A stretch of 64,000 nt of DNA from JAAYHV01 sp964400515 (GCA_964400515.1 CAYNTJ010000002.1:216087-280086), one strand, 5' to 3'. Shown: positions 45,030-54,728, counted from the first letter of the stretch. The notes: generated by a model not told the origin, from the sequence alone. Program-made: numbers and translations.

Positions 45030-48000
45030 TATTAACCCTTTCAACATCGATACCAGTTTTATGACCATTAATATCATACTCTATTATATCACTTTTTTCA
45101 AGTATTTCCAGGGCTAAAGTTTCTTTCATTATGAATTCTTTATTATTTTCAATAGCTTTTCTGATTTCATCATCAGCACTGATGAAAATATTAATGTTAT
45201 CCATCATTTCGTAATCATATTGCTTCCTCAGCTGTTGTATTTTGGAGATAACCTCCCTTACATAGCCTTCTTCCACAAGTTCATCTGTAAGGTTAGTGTC
45301 CAATATGGTAAACACATTGTTTTCCATGGCTACTGCAAAGCCTTCCTTGGCACTTATTCTAACATCCACAAATTCTTCTTCTATTTCAACTATCTCACCA
45401 TTTAGATCAAGCTTTAAGACTCCGTTATTAAAGGTATTCAATAATTCCTTTGCATTTGCTTTTGCCAAGAATTCTCCGAAGGCTTTAATATTTTTGCCAA
45501 GCTTAGGACCTGCTGTCTTAAAATTAGGCTTAACCGAAAAGTCCATGTACTGATCCAAATTCTTTTCAAACTCCACTTCTTTTACATTAAGCTCTTCTAA
45601 AATAAGGGGGGTCAAATCATCGATTACTTTTTCGTACTTACCATCAACTATAACCTTATTAAGAGGCTGTCTAACCTTGATTCTTTCCTTCTCCCTTGTA
45701 CCCCTTCCAAGAGTAACCAGATTTCTTACAAGATCCATTCTCTCTTCAACTTTATTATCTATCAGACTGTCATGGCATTTAGGATAATAGGCCGTGTGTA
45801 CAGTTTCTTCTCCCGTAAGCTTAACGAAAATTTCATCGGCTATAAATGGTGCTATCGGAGCTATAAGCTTCACAATACCCACCAAAACCTCATAGGTTGT
45901 GGCATATACACATTTTTTATCCATGGTCATTTCTTCTGCATAAAACCTTCTTCTTGCCCTTCTTATATACCAATTGGATAGATCTTCCGTTACAAATTCA
46001 TTTATTGCCTTTACTGTTTTCATGTGATCATATATATCCATGGATTCAGTAGCATCCCTTACAACCTTGTTGTACTTTGATATTATCCATCTGTCAAGCT
46101 CCGGTCTTTCTTCGTAGGAAACCTCAAGTTCTTTTGGTTCTACTTCATCGATATTTGAATAAAGAACGAAGAAATTATATACATTCCTAAGGGTTCCGAA
46201 GAATTTACTTACAACATCCTTAAGTCCTTCTTCATCAAACTTAGTAGGAGTCCATGCAGGTGAAACGCTTAATAAATACCATCTGGTTGCATCTGCTCCA
46301 TACTTATCAAAAAGCTCAAAGGGTGACACGGTATTGCCCCTGGATTTGGACATTTTCTTGCCTTCTTTGTCCAGTATGAGGTCGTTTACCAATACGTTTT
46401 TGTATGGTGCTTCTCCCATTATAAAGGTGGAGATTGCCATAAGGGAATAGAACCAACCCCTTGTTTGATCGATTCCTTCACATATAAAATCCGCAGGGAA
46501 AAGTTTTTCCTTGAAGTTTTCCTTGTTTTCAAACGGATAATGCCATTGGGCAAAAGGCATTGCCCCGGAATCAAACCAGCAATCCATTACTTCCGGTATT
46601 CTTTCCATAGGTTTTCCGCATTTTGGACATTTGATATGCACATCATCCACATAAGGTCTGTGCAATTCTATATCTATATTGATATCTTCTATAGCCTTTT
46701 TCTTAAGCTCTTCCCTGCTGCCTATGCAGTCCATGTGACCGCATTCACATCTCCAGATAGGTATAGGAGTTCCCCAATATCTGCTCCTTGAAATTGCCCA
46801 ATCCTTTACTTCGGAAAGCCAGTTACCGAATCTTTTTTCTCCCACATAGTCAGGATACCAATTAACACTGTTGTTATTCTCCACCAGCTTGTCCTTAAGC
46901 TTACTCATTTCAATGTACCAGCTCGGTTTTGCATAGTACACAAGTGGTGTGCTGCATCTCCAGCAGTGGGGATAGTTATGTATAACTTTTTCCTTGGAAA
47001 ACACTTTATTTTCCGCAGCCAGAGATTTTAATATCTCCACATCCAATCCTTCTTCCATTACAAAATGACCGGCCCATGGAGTTTCGGTAAATTCTCCTTT
47101 TTCATCAACAGGTTGGAACACCGGTAAATCATACCTTCTTCCTGTTTGATAGTCATCTTCACCAAAGGCAGGAGCAGTATGTACTATACCGGTACCATCT
47201 TCTACAGTAACGTAATCTGCTAAAGTAACGAAGAAGGCTTTTTGATCCGTCTTTACATATGGCATTAACTGCTCATACTCAATATATTCCAATTCTTTTC
47301 CCGGTAATTCTGAAATTATTTCATATTTTCCCTGGCCAAGAACTTTATCTGCCAGTACCTTGGCAACATAAAATACATTGCCCTTTTCATCCCCTTCTGT
47401 CATCCTTGCTTTTACATATATGATGTCAGCGCCTACTGTAAGGGCAACATTAGAAGGTAAGGTCCAAGGGGTTGTTGTCCATGCCAAAAAGTACTCATCT
47501 GCATCTCTTCTTTTAAATTTGCAGGTTACAGTAAGGGTTTTTACCTCTTTGTAGCCTTGGGCAACTTCATGGGATGCAAGCCCGGTACCACATCTTGGGC
47601 AATAAGGCAATATCTTGTGGCCTTCATATATTAATCCCGCATCAAAGAATTCCTTTAAAATCCACCATCCGGTTTCTATATAGTCATTGTCTAAAGTAAT
47701 ATAGGGATTATCCATATCAACCAGATAACCCATTCTTTCTGTCATTTCCCTCCAAAGACCGGTGTAAGTAAATACGGATTCCTTACATTTATTATTAAAC
47801 TCTTTTATTCCATACTTCTCAATGTCTTGTTTTCCCGACATGTTAAGTTCTTTTTCCACTTCAATTTCTACAGGCAGTCCATGTGTATCCCAACCTGCTT
47901 TACGGTTAACCTGAAAGCCCTGCATAGTCTTATATCTGCATACGGAATCCTTCAAGGTCCTGGCCATAACATGGTGAATTCCCGGCTTTCCGTTGGCTGT

Positions 48001-48159
48001 TGGAGGTCCTTCATAAAAAATATAACCTGGGCATCCTTCCCTCTCAGTCACACATTTATGTAACAGATCCTCTTTTTTCCATCTTTCCACTTGTTCAAGC
48101 TGATATTCAGCTATGGGTTTATCTGATAATTTCTCAAACATCTCTTGTTCCCTTTCCAT
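45022..48159 (-). CDS. ileS: Isoleucyl-tRNA synthetase
   Basis: The 1045-residue class I synthetase has the HIGH-type motif in GPPTANGKPGIHH near residue 50, the editing domain with TTTPWTLPSN, the KMSKS motif in KEGKKMSKSRGN and a long C-terminal anticodon domain. Its length suggests the longer IleS form found in many clostridia. A T-box riboswitch precedes it, so it responds to uncharged tRNA-Ile. Confidence 0.97.
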   Translation of the reverse strand: MEREQEMFEKLSDKPIAEYQLEQVERWKKEDLLHKCVTEREGCPGYIFYEGPPTANGKPGIHHVMARTLKDSVCRYKTMQGFQVNRKAGWDTHGLPVEIEVEKELNMSGKQDIEKYGIKEFNNKCKESVFTYTGLWREMTERMGYLVDMDNPYITLDNDYIETGWWILKEFFDAGLIYEGHKILPYCPRCGTGLASHEVAQGYKEVKTLTVTCKFKRRDADEYFLAWTTTPWTLPSNVALTVGADIIYVKARMTEGDEKGNVFYVAKVLADKVLGQGKYEIISELPGKELEYIEYEQLMPYVKTDQKAFFVTLADYVTVEDGTGIVHTAPAFGEDDYQTGRRYDLPVFQPVDEKGEFTETPWAGHFVMEEGLDVEILKSLAAENKVFSKEKVIHNYPHCWRCSTPLVYYAKPSWYIEMSKLKDKLVENNNSVNWYPDYVGEKRFGNWLSEVKDWAISRSRYWGTPIPIWRCECGHMDCIGSREELKKKAIEDINIDIELHRPYVDDVHIKCPKCGKPMERIPEVMDCWFDSGAMPFAQWHYPFENKENFKEKLFPADFICEGIDQTRGWFYSLMAISTFIMGEAPYKNVLVNDLILDKEGKKMSKSRGNTVSPFELFDKYGADATRWYLLSVSPAWTPTKFDEEGLKDVVSKFFGTLRNVYNFFVLYSNIDEVEPKELEVSYEERPELDRWIISKYNKVVRDATESMDIYDHMKTVKAINEFVTEDLSNWYIRRARRRFYAEEMTMDKKCVYATTYEVLVGIVKLIAPIAPFIADEIFVKLTGEETVHTAYYPKCHDSLIDNKVEERMDLVRNLVTLGRGTREKERIKVRQPLNKVIVDGKYEKVIDDLTPLILEELNVKEVEFEKNLDQYMDFSVKPNFKTAGPKLGKNIKAFGEFLAKANAKELLNTFNNGVLKLDLNGEIVEIEEEFVDVRISAKEGFAVAMENNVFTILDTNLTDELVEEGYVREVISKIQQLRKQYDYEMMDNINIFISADDEIRKAIENNKEFIMKETLALEILEKSDIIEYDINGHKTGIDVERVNND

Positions 48160-48162
48160 AAT

Positions 48163-48365
48163 ATTAAAAAATCCCTATAAATTATAGGGACGATTATCAA
48201 ACCGCGGTACCACCCTAAGTTGCTACCTCAAACAAGGCGCCTCTCTTTAGTGTCAAGCTCAAAAGTGATTTTCGCTTAGGGTCTCACCAAAATGCTCTCA
48301 CCAATTGCATTTTTCTCTGTAAGGGTATTACTCCCGGCTACTGTCTTCGTCATTGCTCGTATATT
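48163..48365 (-). promoter_or_regulatory. T-box riboswitch (Ile) with terminator
   Basis: The minus-strand leader holds the conserved T-box AGGGTGGTACCGCGG (48201-48215 region). A terminator of TCCCTATAA/TTATAGGGA followed by six T residues (48163-48190) comes after it. An upstream stem I contains the AGTA-type loop. The likely specifier codon is ATC (48267-48269), followed by the typical CTTTTGAGC, which fits isoleucine. Uncharged tRNA-Ile would stabilise the antiterminator and switch on ileS. Confidence 0.93.
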
Positions 48366-48382
48366 AAATTAAACTCTATGCT

Positions 48383-48411
48383 ATATTACTATGTATTATA
48401 TTAATTGTCAA
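48383..48411 (-). promoter_or_regulatory. Promoter of the T-box/ileS transcript
   Basis: TTGACA (48406-48411), a 17-base spacer and TAATAT (48383-48388) on the minus strand. Confidence 0.75.
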
Positions 48412-48429
48412 GAATATTTATTATTCTAC

Positions 48430-48458
48430 TTGATTAAATTCCTCAGTTTGGGTAAAAT
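48430..48458 (+). promoter_or_regulatory. Promoter of the small membrane protein gene
   Basis: TTGATT (48430-48435), 17 bases and TAAAAT (48453-48458), followed by AAAGGAG before the ATG at 48489. Confidence 0.6.
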
Positions 48459-48488
48459 ATATATATAAATCATAAAGGAGTTGATATC

Positions 48489-48698
48489 ATGCCATTAGCA
48501 ATACTTGGTTTTATATTCCTGGCGGGAATCTTAGTCTATTATTTAATATCAACAGCTAACAGTAAGAATAAGGATTCGGAAGAATATGACGAAGAAATAG
48601 TCTATGCCGAACAAGAAGAGGAAGATAAAGATAATGTGATCCTCTTCCCTTCTGATGTGGAAAAAGAAAAAAAGAAACGTAATATTGGTAAGAAATAA
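48489..48698 (+). CDS. Small single-span membrane protein, unknown function
   Basis: The 69-residue protein has one N-terminal membrane segment (about residues 4-22), then a highly charged tail: acidic at 30-50 (EEYDEEIVYAEQEEEDKD) and basic at the end (EKEKKKRNIGKK). I do not recognise a family. The promoter, AAAGGAG ribosome site and terminator around it support a real gene. Confidence 0.7.
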   Translation: MPLAILGFIFLAGILVYYLISTANSKNKDSEEYDEEIVYAEQEEEDKDNVILFPSDVEKEKKKRNIGKK

Positions 48699-48720
48699 AC
48701 AGCAGTCATGCTGTTTTTTT
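48698..48720 (+). terminator. Terminator after the small membrane gene
   Basis: AACAGCA, loop GTCA, TGCTGTT followed by TTTTT, starting at the stop codon. Confidence 0.85.
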
Positions 48721-48732
48721 ATGGAGGTCTTC

Positions 48733-49287
48733 ATGGAACTATATAAAAGCTTTAAATTCACTGCCCTGACATCATCGGTAATTATAATATTATTAGGTAT
48801 GGTTTTAACCTTAAAACCTGAGCTTTCCATCAAAATGATATGCTATGGTGTTGGTGCCTCTATCTTGTTATTCGGAGCCGTTAATTTAATTTCCTATTTA
48901 AGAAAAAAAGCCATGGCTCCAAAATCGGCAATTTTTAGCCTTATTTTGGGTATTTTCTCAATTCTTCTTGGTATTTTTATATTCATCAGACCTTTGACCT
49001 TAGCCGCATTAATACCGGTTTTTCTGGGTCTTATTATAATGGTGGATGGAAGCCTACTGTTTTTCACCGGCTTGGCATACAGAAAATTACTGCCTAGGCA
49101 GGGCCTTACATCCATATTAGTGGGCCTTATTATAGTTATTTTTGGCGGAATAATAATACTATATCCCTTTGCTACGGAAATAATACTGATGACCTTTATC
49201 GGTATAAGCCTTGTAATAACCGGAGTATCAAATCTAATTAATCAATTATTAATAGAATTTAAATCAAAAAAGGAACCCACATCATAA
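48733..49287 (+). CDS. HdeD/DUF308-family membrane protein
   Basis: The 184-residue protein has six hydrophobic segments arranged as three repeated helix pairs with glycine-rich motifs (ILLGMVLTL, ILGIFSILLGIFIFIRP, ILVGLIIVIFGGIIIL). This is the DUF308/HdeD family, linked to acid stress in enteric bacteria but of unknown function here. The ATG at 48733 follows GGAGGTCTTC. It reads on from the upstream terminator, so it may rely on leak-through. Confidence 0.8.
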   Translation: MELYKSFKFTALTSSVIIILLGMVLTLKPELSIKMICYGVGASILLFGAVNLISYLRKKAMAPKSAIFSLILGIFSILLGIFIFIRPLTLAALIPVFLGLIIMVDGSLLFFTGLAYRKLLPRQGLTSILVGLIIVIFGGIIILYPFATEIILMTFIGISLVITGVSNLINQLLIEFKSKKEPTS

Positions 49288-49297
49288 AGATGTGGGT
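49275..49297. terminator. Hairpin between converging DUF308 and CofE-like genes
   Basis: ACCCACATC, loop ATAAA, GATGTGGGT. The DUF308 stop lies at the loop. The following T-run is poor, so it may be a weak terminator. Confidence 0.6.
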
Positions 49298-49303
49298 CTG
49301 TCA

Positions 49304-50494
49304 TTAACTTGTATAATTATCAAAATAGCCTTGGATATGTACTAAAGGCGTACCCTTATCCCCGGAGCCGCTAGTCAGGTCGCATAATGAACCTATCAGA
49401 TCCGTTAATTGCCTTGGTGTAGTTCCTTGGGATGCCATATTGCCCACCAAATCACCATCCTTTTCCTTTATACTCCTGCTTATAGCTTCCTTTAATTCAT
49501 CGCCCTTCAGGTGCTTATAATCATTGTCTGCCAAATATTTGAGCTTCAATTCGTTTGGTGTTCCTATCAAGCCTTCGGTAAAGCAAGGTGATACCACAGG
49601 ATCTGCCAATTCCCATATTTTACCCTGGGGATCTTTAAAGGCACCGTCTCCGTATATCATTACCTCCACATGTTTTCCGGTTTTTTCTCCAATTATTTTT
49701 TGTATTTCCTTTATCAGAGGTTCGCATTTTTCCGGAAACAGTTTAATCATATCTTCTGTGGACTTATTGGATCCCAATAATCCGTATTTGCTGTTGCAAC
49801 CACTTCCGTTTATGCTCTCGTTTAGTAGATCATCTAATCCTATTACCGTATCTACTCCCGCTTCTTTTAATATTCTTTTTGTTCTTTTCCTTGTATGTAT
49901 ATCGCAGGTTAACACCTTATTTGTATACTCTAAAATGGTTTTTGGTTGATTTGAAAATATTACTTCCACCTGTGCCCCTGCAGAAGTAATTATATCACTA
50001 TAATATTCCACATAATCAACTCCGGTAAACTCATGCTTTCTATACCCAAATAAGCTTCTGTATTTATCTATATCCATTACATCACTATATGGATTTACTC
50101 CCGCTTCATCCAATTCATCCCAACTGATTAAGGCATTTCCCACCTCATCGCTGGGGAAATTTAGCATAAGAACCACCTTCTTAGCTCCCATTGCAATGCC
50201 CTTTAGACATATTGCAAATCTGTTTCTGGAAAGTATGGGAAATATTACACCTATGGTTTCACCTCCCAATTTCCTTTTTATATCCGTAGCAATATCTTCT
50301 ACCTTTACATAGTTACCCTGAGCTCTAGCAACTACAGATTCCGTTATGCATACCACATCCTTATCTCTTATTTCAAAGCCTTCGGATTCCGATGCGCTAA
50401 ACAAGCTTTCAGTCACTATTTCTGCCAAATTATCCCCTTGCCTTATTATAGGGCAACGTATACCTCTTGATACTGTACCTACTCTTCTTTCCAT
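49304..50494 (-). CDS. CofE-like F420-0:gamma-glutamyl ligase family protein
   Basis: The 396-residue protein matches the F420 ligase (CofE) fold family found also in Firmicutes that lack F420. It has VCITESVVARAQGN, LSRNRFAICLKGIA, MIYGDGAFKDPQGKIWELADP and the C-terminal NMASQGTTPRQLTDLIGSL. No other F420 gene is in the window, so the substrate is open; glutamylation of another acceptor is possible. It is transcribed from a TTGTTA/TATAAT promoter just upstream. Confidence 0.75.
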   Translation of the reverse strand: MERRVGTVSRGIRCPIIRQGDNLAEIVTESLFSASESEGFEIRDKDVVCITESVVARAQGNYVKVEDIATDIKRKLGGETIGVIFPILSRNRFAICLKGIAMGAKKVVLMLNFPSDEVGNALISWDELDEAGVNPYSDVMDIDKYRSLFGYRKHEFTGVDYVEYYSDIITSAGAQVEVIFSNQPKTILEYTNKVLTCDIHTRKRTKRILKEAGVDTVIGLDDLLNESINGSGCNSKYGLLGSNKSTEDMIKLFPEKCEPLIKEIQKIIGEKTGKHVEVMIYGDGAFKDPQGKIWELADPVVSPCFTEGLIGTPNELKLKYLADNDYKHLKGDELKEAISRSIKEKDGDLVGNMASQGTTPRQLTDLIGSLCDLTSGSGDKGTPLVHIQGYFDNYTS

Positions 50495-50528
50495 ATTTAT
50501 TCCCTTTCAGTTTAATAAATTACAATTA

Positions 50529-50557
50529 ATTATACTATATATATATTGGTATAACAA
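50529..50557 (-). promoter_or_regulatory. Promoter of the CofE-like gene
   Basis: TTGTTA (50552-50557), 17 bases and TATAAT (50529-50534) on the minus strand. Confidence 0.65.
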
Positions 50558-50562
50558 CAGTA

Positions 50563-50592
50563 TTGTTAAGTGCTTAAGCATTATGATATAAT
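50563..50592 (+). promoter_or_regulatory. Promoter of the prepilin-like gene
   Basis: TTGTTA (50563-50568), 18 bases and TATAAT (50587-50592). Its -35 and that of the divergent gene form the inverted repeat TAACAA-CAGTA-TTGTTA. Confidence 0.65.
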
Positions 50593-50609
50593 ATGCTTAC
50601 GGAGGGCTT

Positions 50610-51536
50610 ATGAAAAACAAAGGATTTTCATTGATTGAATTAATAGTAGTTGTATCCATTTTGGCTGTTTTGGTGGGATTAATAACCCCACTTTATTTGG
50701 GTTATGTGGAAAAAACCAAAAAATCAAGCTGCATTTATTCAAGGGACAAGCTGGAAAGAAAGGTCTTCACGGAAATTGCGGCAGATGAGACATTTTTAGA
50801 TTTTTTGAATGAGAACTACGGCATCGATAATCCTAACAACATCACCGATGAAGGTGGTGACATATCCCCTTTGTTGGAAAGATTAAATCTAAGTGATTAT
50901 GAAATCTGCAAAAGCGAAGGAGAGATAACTGCAAACTTCTATATAAGCGATGATGGCAAAAGCTATATTTTTAAGATACTATGCAGTGTCCATGATGAAT
51001 TGGGCAATATCCCCCTAATTGATTTTAGCGAAGGCAATGAAAAAAGCTCAATGAAAACCATGAGCGATATTATTATGGATATGTACGAATACTATGTGGT
51101 GGGAAGCTATGATGACAGGACTTGGAAAACCGAGTTCAACACCACCAACACATATTACGATGAAAATGGTGAGGATTATTATCTTTTTCAAAAATTTAAC
51201 GGAGGCTGGCAGGATGGCGGCCACTATATTTATACCAAAGATATGGATAATTTTATTAAAGAAACCATTAATGAAAATCAATATGAAGATGTATTAACCC
51301 TAAGCAGCGGTGGCAACGGAACGCAGCTGTATTTTGAGAACGACAATAAAGATCTTACCCAAAACAGCGTCCACAGCGTTTTTACTTACATTGATAATAA
51401 ATATTATATATATTACAAAGCATCGGATACCCTTTATGCGATTGATAATGATTATCACGAAAACACCGTTCTCAGGGTGGATGAAAGCAAGGTTTTGGAA
51501 TTAATTGACAGCGGAGGAGCTAATATAGTCGAGTAA
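50610..51536 (+). CDS. Type IV prepilin-like protein, solitary
   Basis: The 308-residue protein begins with a class III signal, MKNKG then FSLIELIVVVSILAV, with Glu at +5 of the mature protein. This is the substrate pattern of a prepilin peptidase. The rest (residues 40-308) is acidic, rich in Asp, Asn and Tyr, and does not match pilins I know; it is about twice the usual pilin length. No other pilus gene is in the window. The ATG has GGAGGG and a clear promoter. Confidence 0.75.
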   Translation: MKNKGFSLIELIVVVSILAVLVGLITPLYLGYVEKTKKSSCIYSRDKLERKVFTEIAADETFLDFLNENYGIDNPNNITDEGGDISPLLERLNLSDYEICKSEGEITANFYISDDGKSYIFKILCSVHDELGNIPLIDFSEGNEKSSMKTMSDIIMDMYEYYVVGSYDDRTWKTEFNTTNTYYDENGEDYYLFQKFNGGWQDGGHYIYTKDMDNFIKETINENQYEDVLTLSSGGNGTQLYFENDNKDLTQNSVHSVFTYIDNKYYIYYKASDTLYAIDNDYHENTVLRVDESKVLELIDSGGANIVE

Positions 51537-51541
51537 TAAAC

Positions 51542-52108
51542 TTATTCGCATTCACATTCATACTCTTCCTGTTCGATTACCAAAGCTTTATACTCCTCGG
51601 CAATTTCATTAAGATAGTCTATTATTCCATCTTCTCCTTGTATATTTTTTTCTACTTCTATTATATAAAGACCATCTTTTTCAAAATACTTATCTATATA
51701 TTCATTTCCTATTTGCCCTTTTATCCAAATAAGATTGTTATCCTCTTCATATAAAAGCTGACGGTATTCTTCGGCTTCTTCCTTTGCTAAATCATATTTA
51801 TCCGTTATAAATTCATTATGATCCCTGTAAAAGGGATTTAATATGGCCAGATATGCTGATACCTCCTTATCTTCTTTTTCATAGATAAAGGTCATTTCTA
51901 TTATGCCTACTATTTTATCTTCTTTGATTAAAACCGAATCATCCTTTAGTAAGTATCCCGATTCCGTTGCTTTTTCAATGTTTATTTCCTCAGGCAATAG
52001 CTCCTTTGAAAAGTCAAATACTTGATTACTACTATTGTCACATCCGGTTAAAACCATAAAAACAATGATTATTATCGGTATTATTAGTATTATTAGTATT
52101 TTTTTCAT
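51542..52108 (-). CDS. Putative lipoprotein, unknown function
   Basis: The 188-residue protein has a lipoprotein signal peptide with lipobox VLTGC (Cys at about 23) and a mature domain of alternating charged segments ending in EQEEYECECE. I recognise no family. The ATG at 52108 follows GGAGGTTAAA. It lies 43 nt after pnp but beyond the pnp terminator, and converges on the prepilin gene. Confidence 0.7.
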   Translation of the reverse strand: MKKILIILIIPIIIIVFMVLTGCDNSSNQVFDFSKELLPEEINIEKATESGYLLKDDSVLIKEDKIVGIIEMTFIYEKEDKEVSAYLAILNPFYRDHNEFITDKYDLAKEEAEEYRQLLYEEDNNLIWIKGQIGNEYIDKYFEKDGLYIIEVEKNIQGEDGIIDYLNEIAEEYKALVIEQEEYECECE

Positions 52109-52122
52109 TTTAACCTCCACAC

Positions 52123-52150
52123 AAAAAAGGCCGCCCTAGGGCAGCCTTTT
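52123..52150 (-). terminator. Terminator after pnp
   Basis: On the minus strand AAAAGGC-t-GCCC, loop TA, GGGC-g-GCC followed by TTTTTT. It lies two bases from the pnp stop. Confidence 0.85.
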
Positions 52151-52151
52151 A

Positions 52152-54260
52152 TTATAGCAATTCTTTTCTTGATAAATTGATTCTGTTTTGACTATCTATT
52201 TCTGTAACCTTTACTTTTACAACATCTCCGATGTTCATTACATCTTCAACCTTGTTAACTCTTTCCTTGGCCATCTTAGAAATATGAAGAAGACCTTCTT
52301 TCCCAGGAAGTACTTCGATAAAGGCTCCGAAGTTCATGATTCTCTTAACTTCTCCTTCATAGGTTTCACCCACTTCGACCTCTTTTGTAAGAAGTTCAAT
52401 CATCTGCTTAGCCCTTTCGGCACTTTCGCCGTCATTACTGTAGATATTGATTTGACCTAGATTTTCTTCATCGATATCAATCTTAACTCCGGTTTCGTCG
52501 ATTATCTTGTTAATCATCTTACCACCAGGTCCGATTACTATTCTTATTTTATCCGGATGAACCTTCATATTAATAGCTCTAGGTGCCCAAGGTGATAATT
52601 CTTTTCTAGGCTCTGAAATTTCTTCCAGCATGCTGGCCATTATTTCCATTCTGCCCTCTTTGGCTTGCTTTAAAGCCTTTTGTAGAATTTCCCTTGATAA
52701 ACCATGTACTTTTATGTCCATTTGGATAGCGGTTACACCATCCTCAGTACCTGTTACTTTAAAGTCCATATCCCCTAGGAAGTCTTCCATTCCTTGAATA
52801 TCACTTAGTACTGCGAATTTACTTGTTCCGTCTTCTTCAACTCTTTCAATTAATCCCATAGCAATACCGGATACCGGCTTTTTGATAGGTACACCTGCAT
52901 CCATTAAAGATAGGCATGAACCACATGTTGATCCCATGGATGTAGAACCATTTGAAGATAATACTTCAGATACTACTCTAATGGCATATGGGAACTCCTC
53001 TTCTGACGGCAGTACAGGTATTAGTGCCCTTTCCGCAAGTGCTCCGTGGCCTATTTCTCTTCTACCGGCACCTCTACTAGTTCTGGCTTCACCCACTGAG
53101 TATGAAGGGAAATTATAGTGGTGTATATATCTTTTTTCAGTATCTTCATGAATACCATCTAATCTTTGCTTTTCGCTAAGGGGTGCTAGTGTAGTAATGG
53201 ATAACACTTGAGTTTGACCTCTCTTGAATAATCCGGTACCATGGGCTCTAGGCAAGAAACCTGTTTCTGAATACAATGGCCTAATTTCATTTAATTTTCT
53301 ATTATCAGGTCTTACTTCTTCATCTAGAATCATAGATCTTACTGCTTCTTTTGTGATGTTGTATAAAACTTCATCGATTTCCTTTTCCTTTTCAGGGAAA
53401 ATCTCAGCGAAATGCTCTTTAGTTTCAACTTCCACAGCATCCATTTTATCAAGCCTTTCCAGCTTGTCATATGTTTTAATAGCTTCCTTCATTTTATCAA
53501 CAGCATAAGCTCTTACAGCTTCATCTATCTCAGGAGAAGCCTTAAACAGACATACCTCCATTTTTTCCTTGCCGACTTCGCTCGCTATCTCTTCAATGAA
53601 TTCACATAACTTTTTAATCTCTTCATGGGCAAACATAATACCATCTAGCATGGTTTCTTCGGGAACCTCATTTGCTCCGGCTTCCACCATCATGATAGCA
53701 TCCTTAGTTCCTGAAACTACCAGATGCATAATTGATTGGTCACGCTGCTCTAAAGTAGGGTTTATTATGAATTCTCCGTCTACCATACCAACCAGCACTG
53801 ATGCAGTCGGACCGTCCCACGGAATATCGGATACTGATAATGCTACTGATGATCCTATCATTCCTACAATCTCAGGGCTGCAATCAGGGTCTACGCACAT
53901 AACTGTAGCAATTACAACTACATCATTTCTATATCCCTTTGGGAACAAAGGTCTAATTGGTCTATCAATTAGTCTAGAGTTTAAGATTGCTTTTTCCGAA
54001 GGTCTTCCTTCTCTTTTTATGTAACCACCCGGAATTTTACCAACCGAGTACATTTTTTCCTCATAGTCAACGCTAAGAGGGAAAAAGTCTATATCAGGTT
54101 TAGGTTCCTTAGAAGCTGTGGCTGTACAGTTTACCACGGTATCCCCGTATCTAACTGTAACCTGCCCGTTTGCCTGTTCACAAACCTTACCTATTTCAAA
54201 TTGTAATAACCTACCTCCTACAGCAGTCTTAAAAACTCTGTAATCTTCAAATCTTGCCAT
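52152..54260 (-). CDS. pnp: Polynucleotide phosphorylase
   Basis: The 702-residue phosphorolytic 3'-5' exoribonuclease has two RNase PH domains (the second with SNGSTSMGSTCGSCL), a helical linker, a KH domain (IRIVIGPGGKMINKIIDETG) and a C-terminal S1 domain (GEVKRIMNFGAFIEVLPGKEGLLHIS, positions split here for length). It follows rpsO as in many bacteria, separated by a hairpin. Confidence 0.97.
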   Translation of the reverse strand: MARFEDYRVFKTAVGGRLLQFEIGKVCEQANGQVTVRYGDTVVNCTATASKEPKPDIDFFPLSVDYEEKMYSVGKIPGGYIKREGRPSEKAILNSRLIDRPIRPLFPKGYRNDVVVIATVMCVDPDCSPEIVGMIGSSVALSVSDIPWDGPTASVLVGMVDGEFIINPTLEQRDQSIMHLVVSGTKDAIMMVEAGANEVPEETMLDGIMFAHEEIKKLCEFIEEIASEVGKEKMEVCLFKASPEIDEAVRAYAVDKMKEAIKTYDKLERLDKMDAVEVETKEHFAEIFPEKEKEIDEVLYNITKEAVRSMILDEEVRPDNRKLNEIRPLYSETGFLPRAHGTGLFKRGQTQVLSITTLAPLSEKQRLDGIHEDTEKRYIHHYNFPSYSVGEARTSRGAGRREIGHGALAERALIPVLPSEEEFPYAIRVVSEVLSSNGSTSMGSTCGSCLSLMDAGVPIKKPVSGIAMGLIERVEEDGTSKFAVLSDIQGMEDFLGDMDFKVTGTEDGVTAIQMDIKVHGLSREILQKALKQAKEGRMEIMASMLEEISEPRKELSPWAPRAINMKVHPDKIRIVIGPGGKMINKIIDETGVKIDIDEENLGQINIYSNDGESAERAKQMIELLTKEVEVGETYEGEVKRIMNFGAFIEVLPGKEGLLHISKMAKERVNKVEDVMNIGDVVKVKVTEIDSQNRINLSRKELL

Positions 54261-54311
54261 TTAATTAACAACTCCTTCCTGTTAATTGATAAATTTTCAT
54301 TATACAAATAT

Positions 54312-54331
54312 AAGCGGGAAAAGTCCCGCTT
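54312..54331 (-). terminator. Hairpin between rpsO and pnp
   Basis: AAGCGGGA, loop, TCCCGCTT: 8-bp perfect stem in the rpsO-pnp gap. Without a strong T-run it is probably an attenuator or processing site, as is usual for this gene pair. Confidence 0.65.
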
Positions 54332-54346
54332 AAATATCACTAAGAA

Positions 54347-54613
54347 TTATTTTCTTAAGCCCAAACGAGCTATTAAACTTCTATATCTTTCAACATCGTT
54401 TTCCTTAAGATAATTCAGTAAGTTCTTTCTTTGACCTACCATCTTAAGCAAACCTCTTCTTGAATGATGATCCTTCTTATGGATCTTTAGATGCTCATTT
54501 AAGTCATTGATTCTGTAAGTAAGCAATGCTACCTGTACCTCAGGGGAACCGGTATCGCCTTCCTTAACCTGGTATTCCTTAATAATCTGTTCTTTTTGTT
54601 CCTTTGTAATCAT
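54347..54613 (-). CDS. rpsO: Ribosomal protein S15
   Basis: The 88-residue protein has the full S15 sequence pattern (GDTGSPEVQVALLTYRI, HKKDHHSRRGLL, LNYLKENDVERYRSLIARLG). It binds the 16S central domain early in 30S assembly. The ATG at 54613 follows AAAAGGAGAAAAGA. The upstream in-frame codons read through that ribosome site and were rejected. Confidence 0.97.
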   Translation of the reverse strand: MITKEQKEQIIKEYQVKEGDTGSPEVQVALLTYRINDLNEHLKIHKKDHHSRRGLLKMVGQRKNLLNYLKENDVERYRSLIARLGLRK

Positions 54614-54728
54614 TTCTTTTCTCCTTTTTTTCAATTCGCCTTATCCAAGTAAAAGTCGGAGACTCATCAACTTAGAAAAGGTACTTTAATTAACAACTTA
54701 TATTAACATACTAATATGGATTTGTCCA
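54614..54728 (-). promoter_or_regulatory. rpsO promoter and leader
   Basis: The promoter is TGGACA (54723-54728), 17 bases and TAATAT (54700-54705). The 80-nt leader contains CTCCGAC and TACTTGGATAAGGCGAA just before the ribosome site, which could be an S15 autoregulatory leader. The leader call is by resemblance only. Confidence 0.5.
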
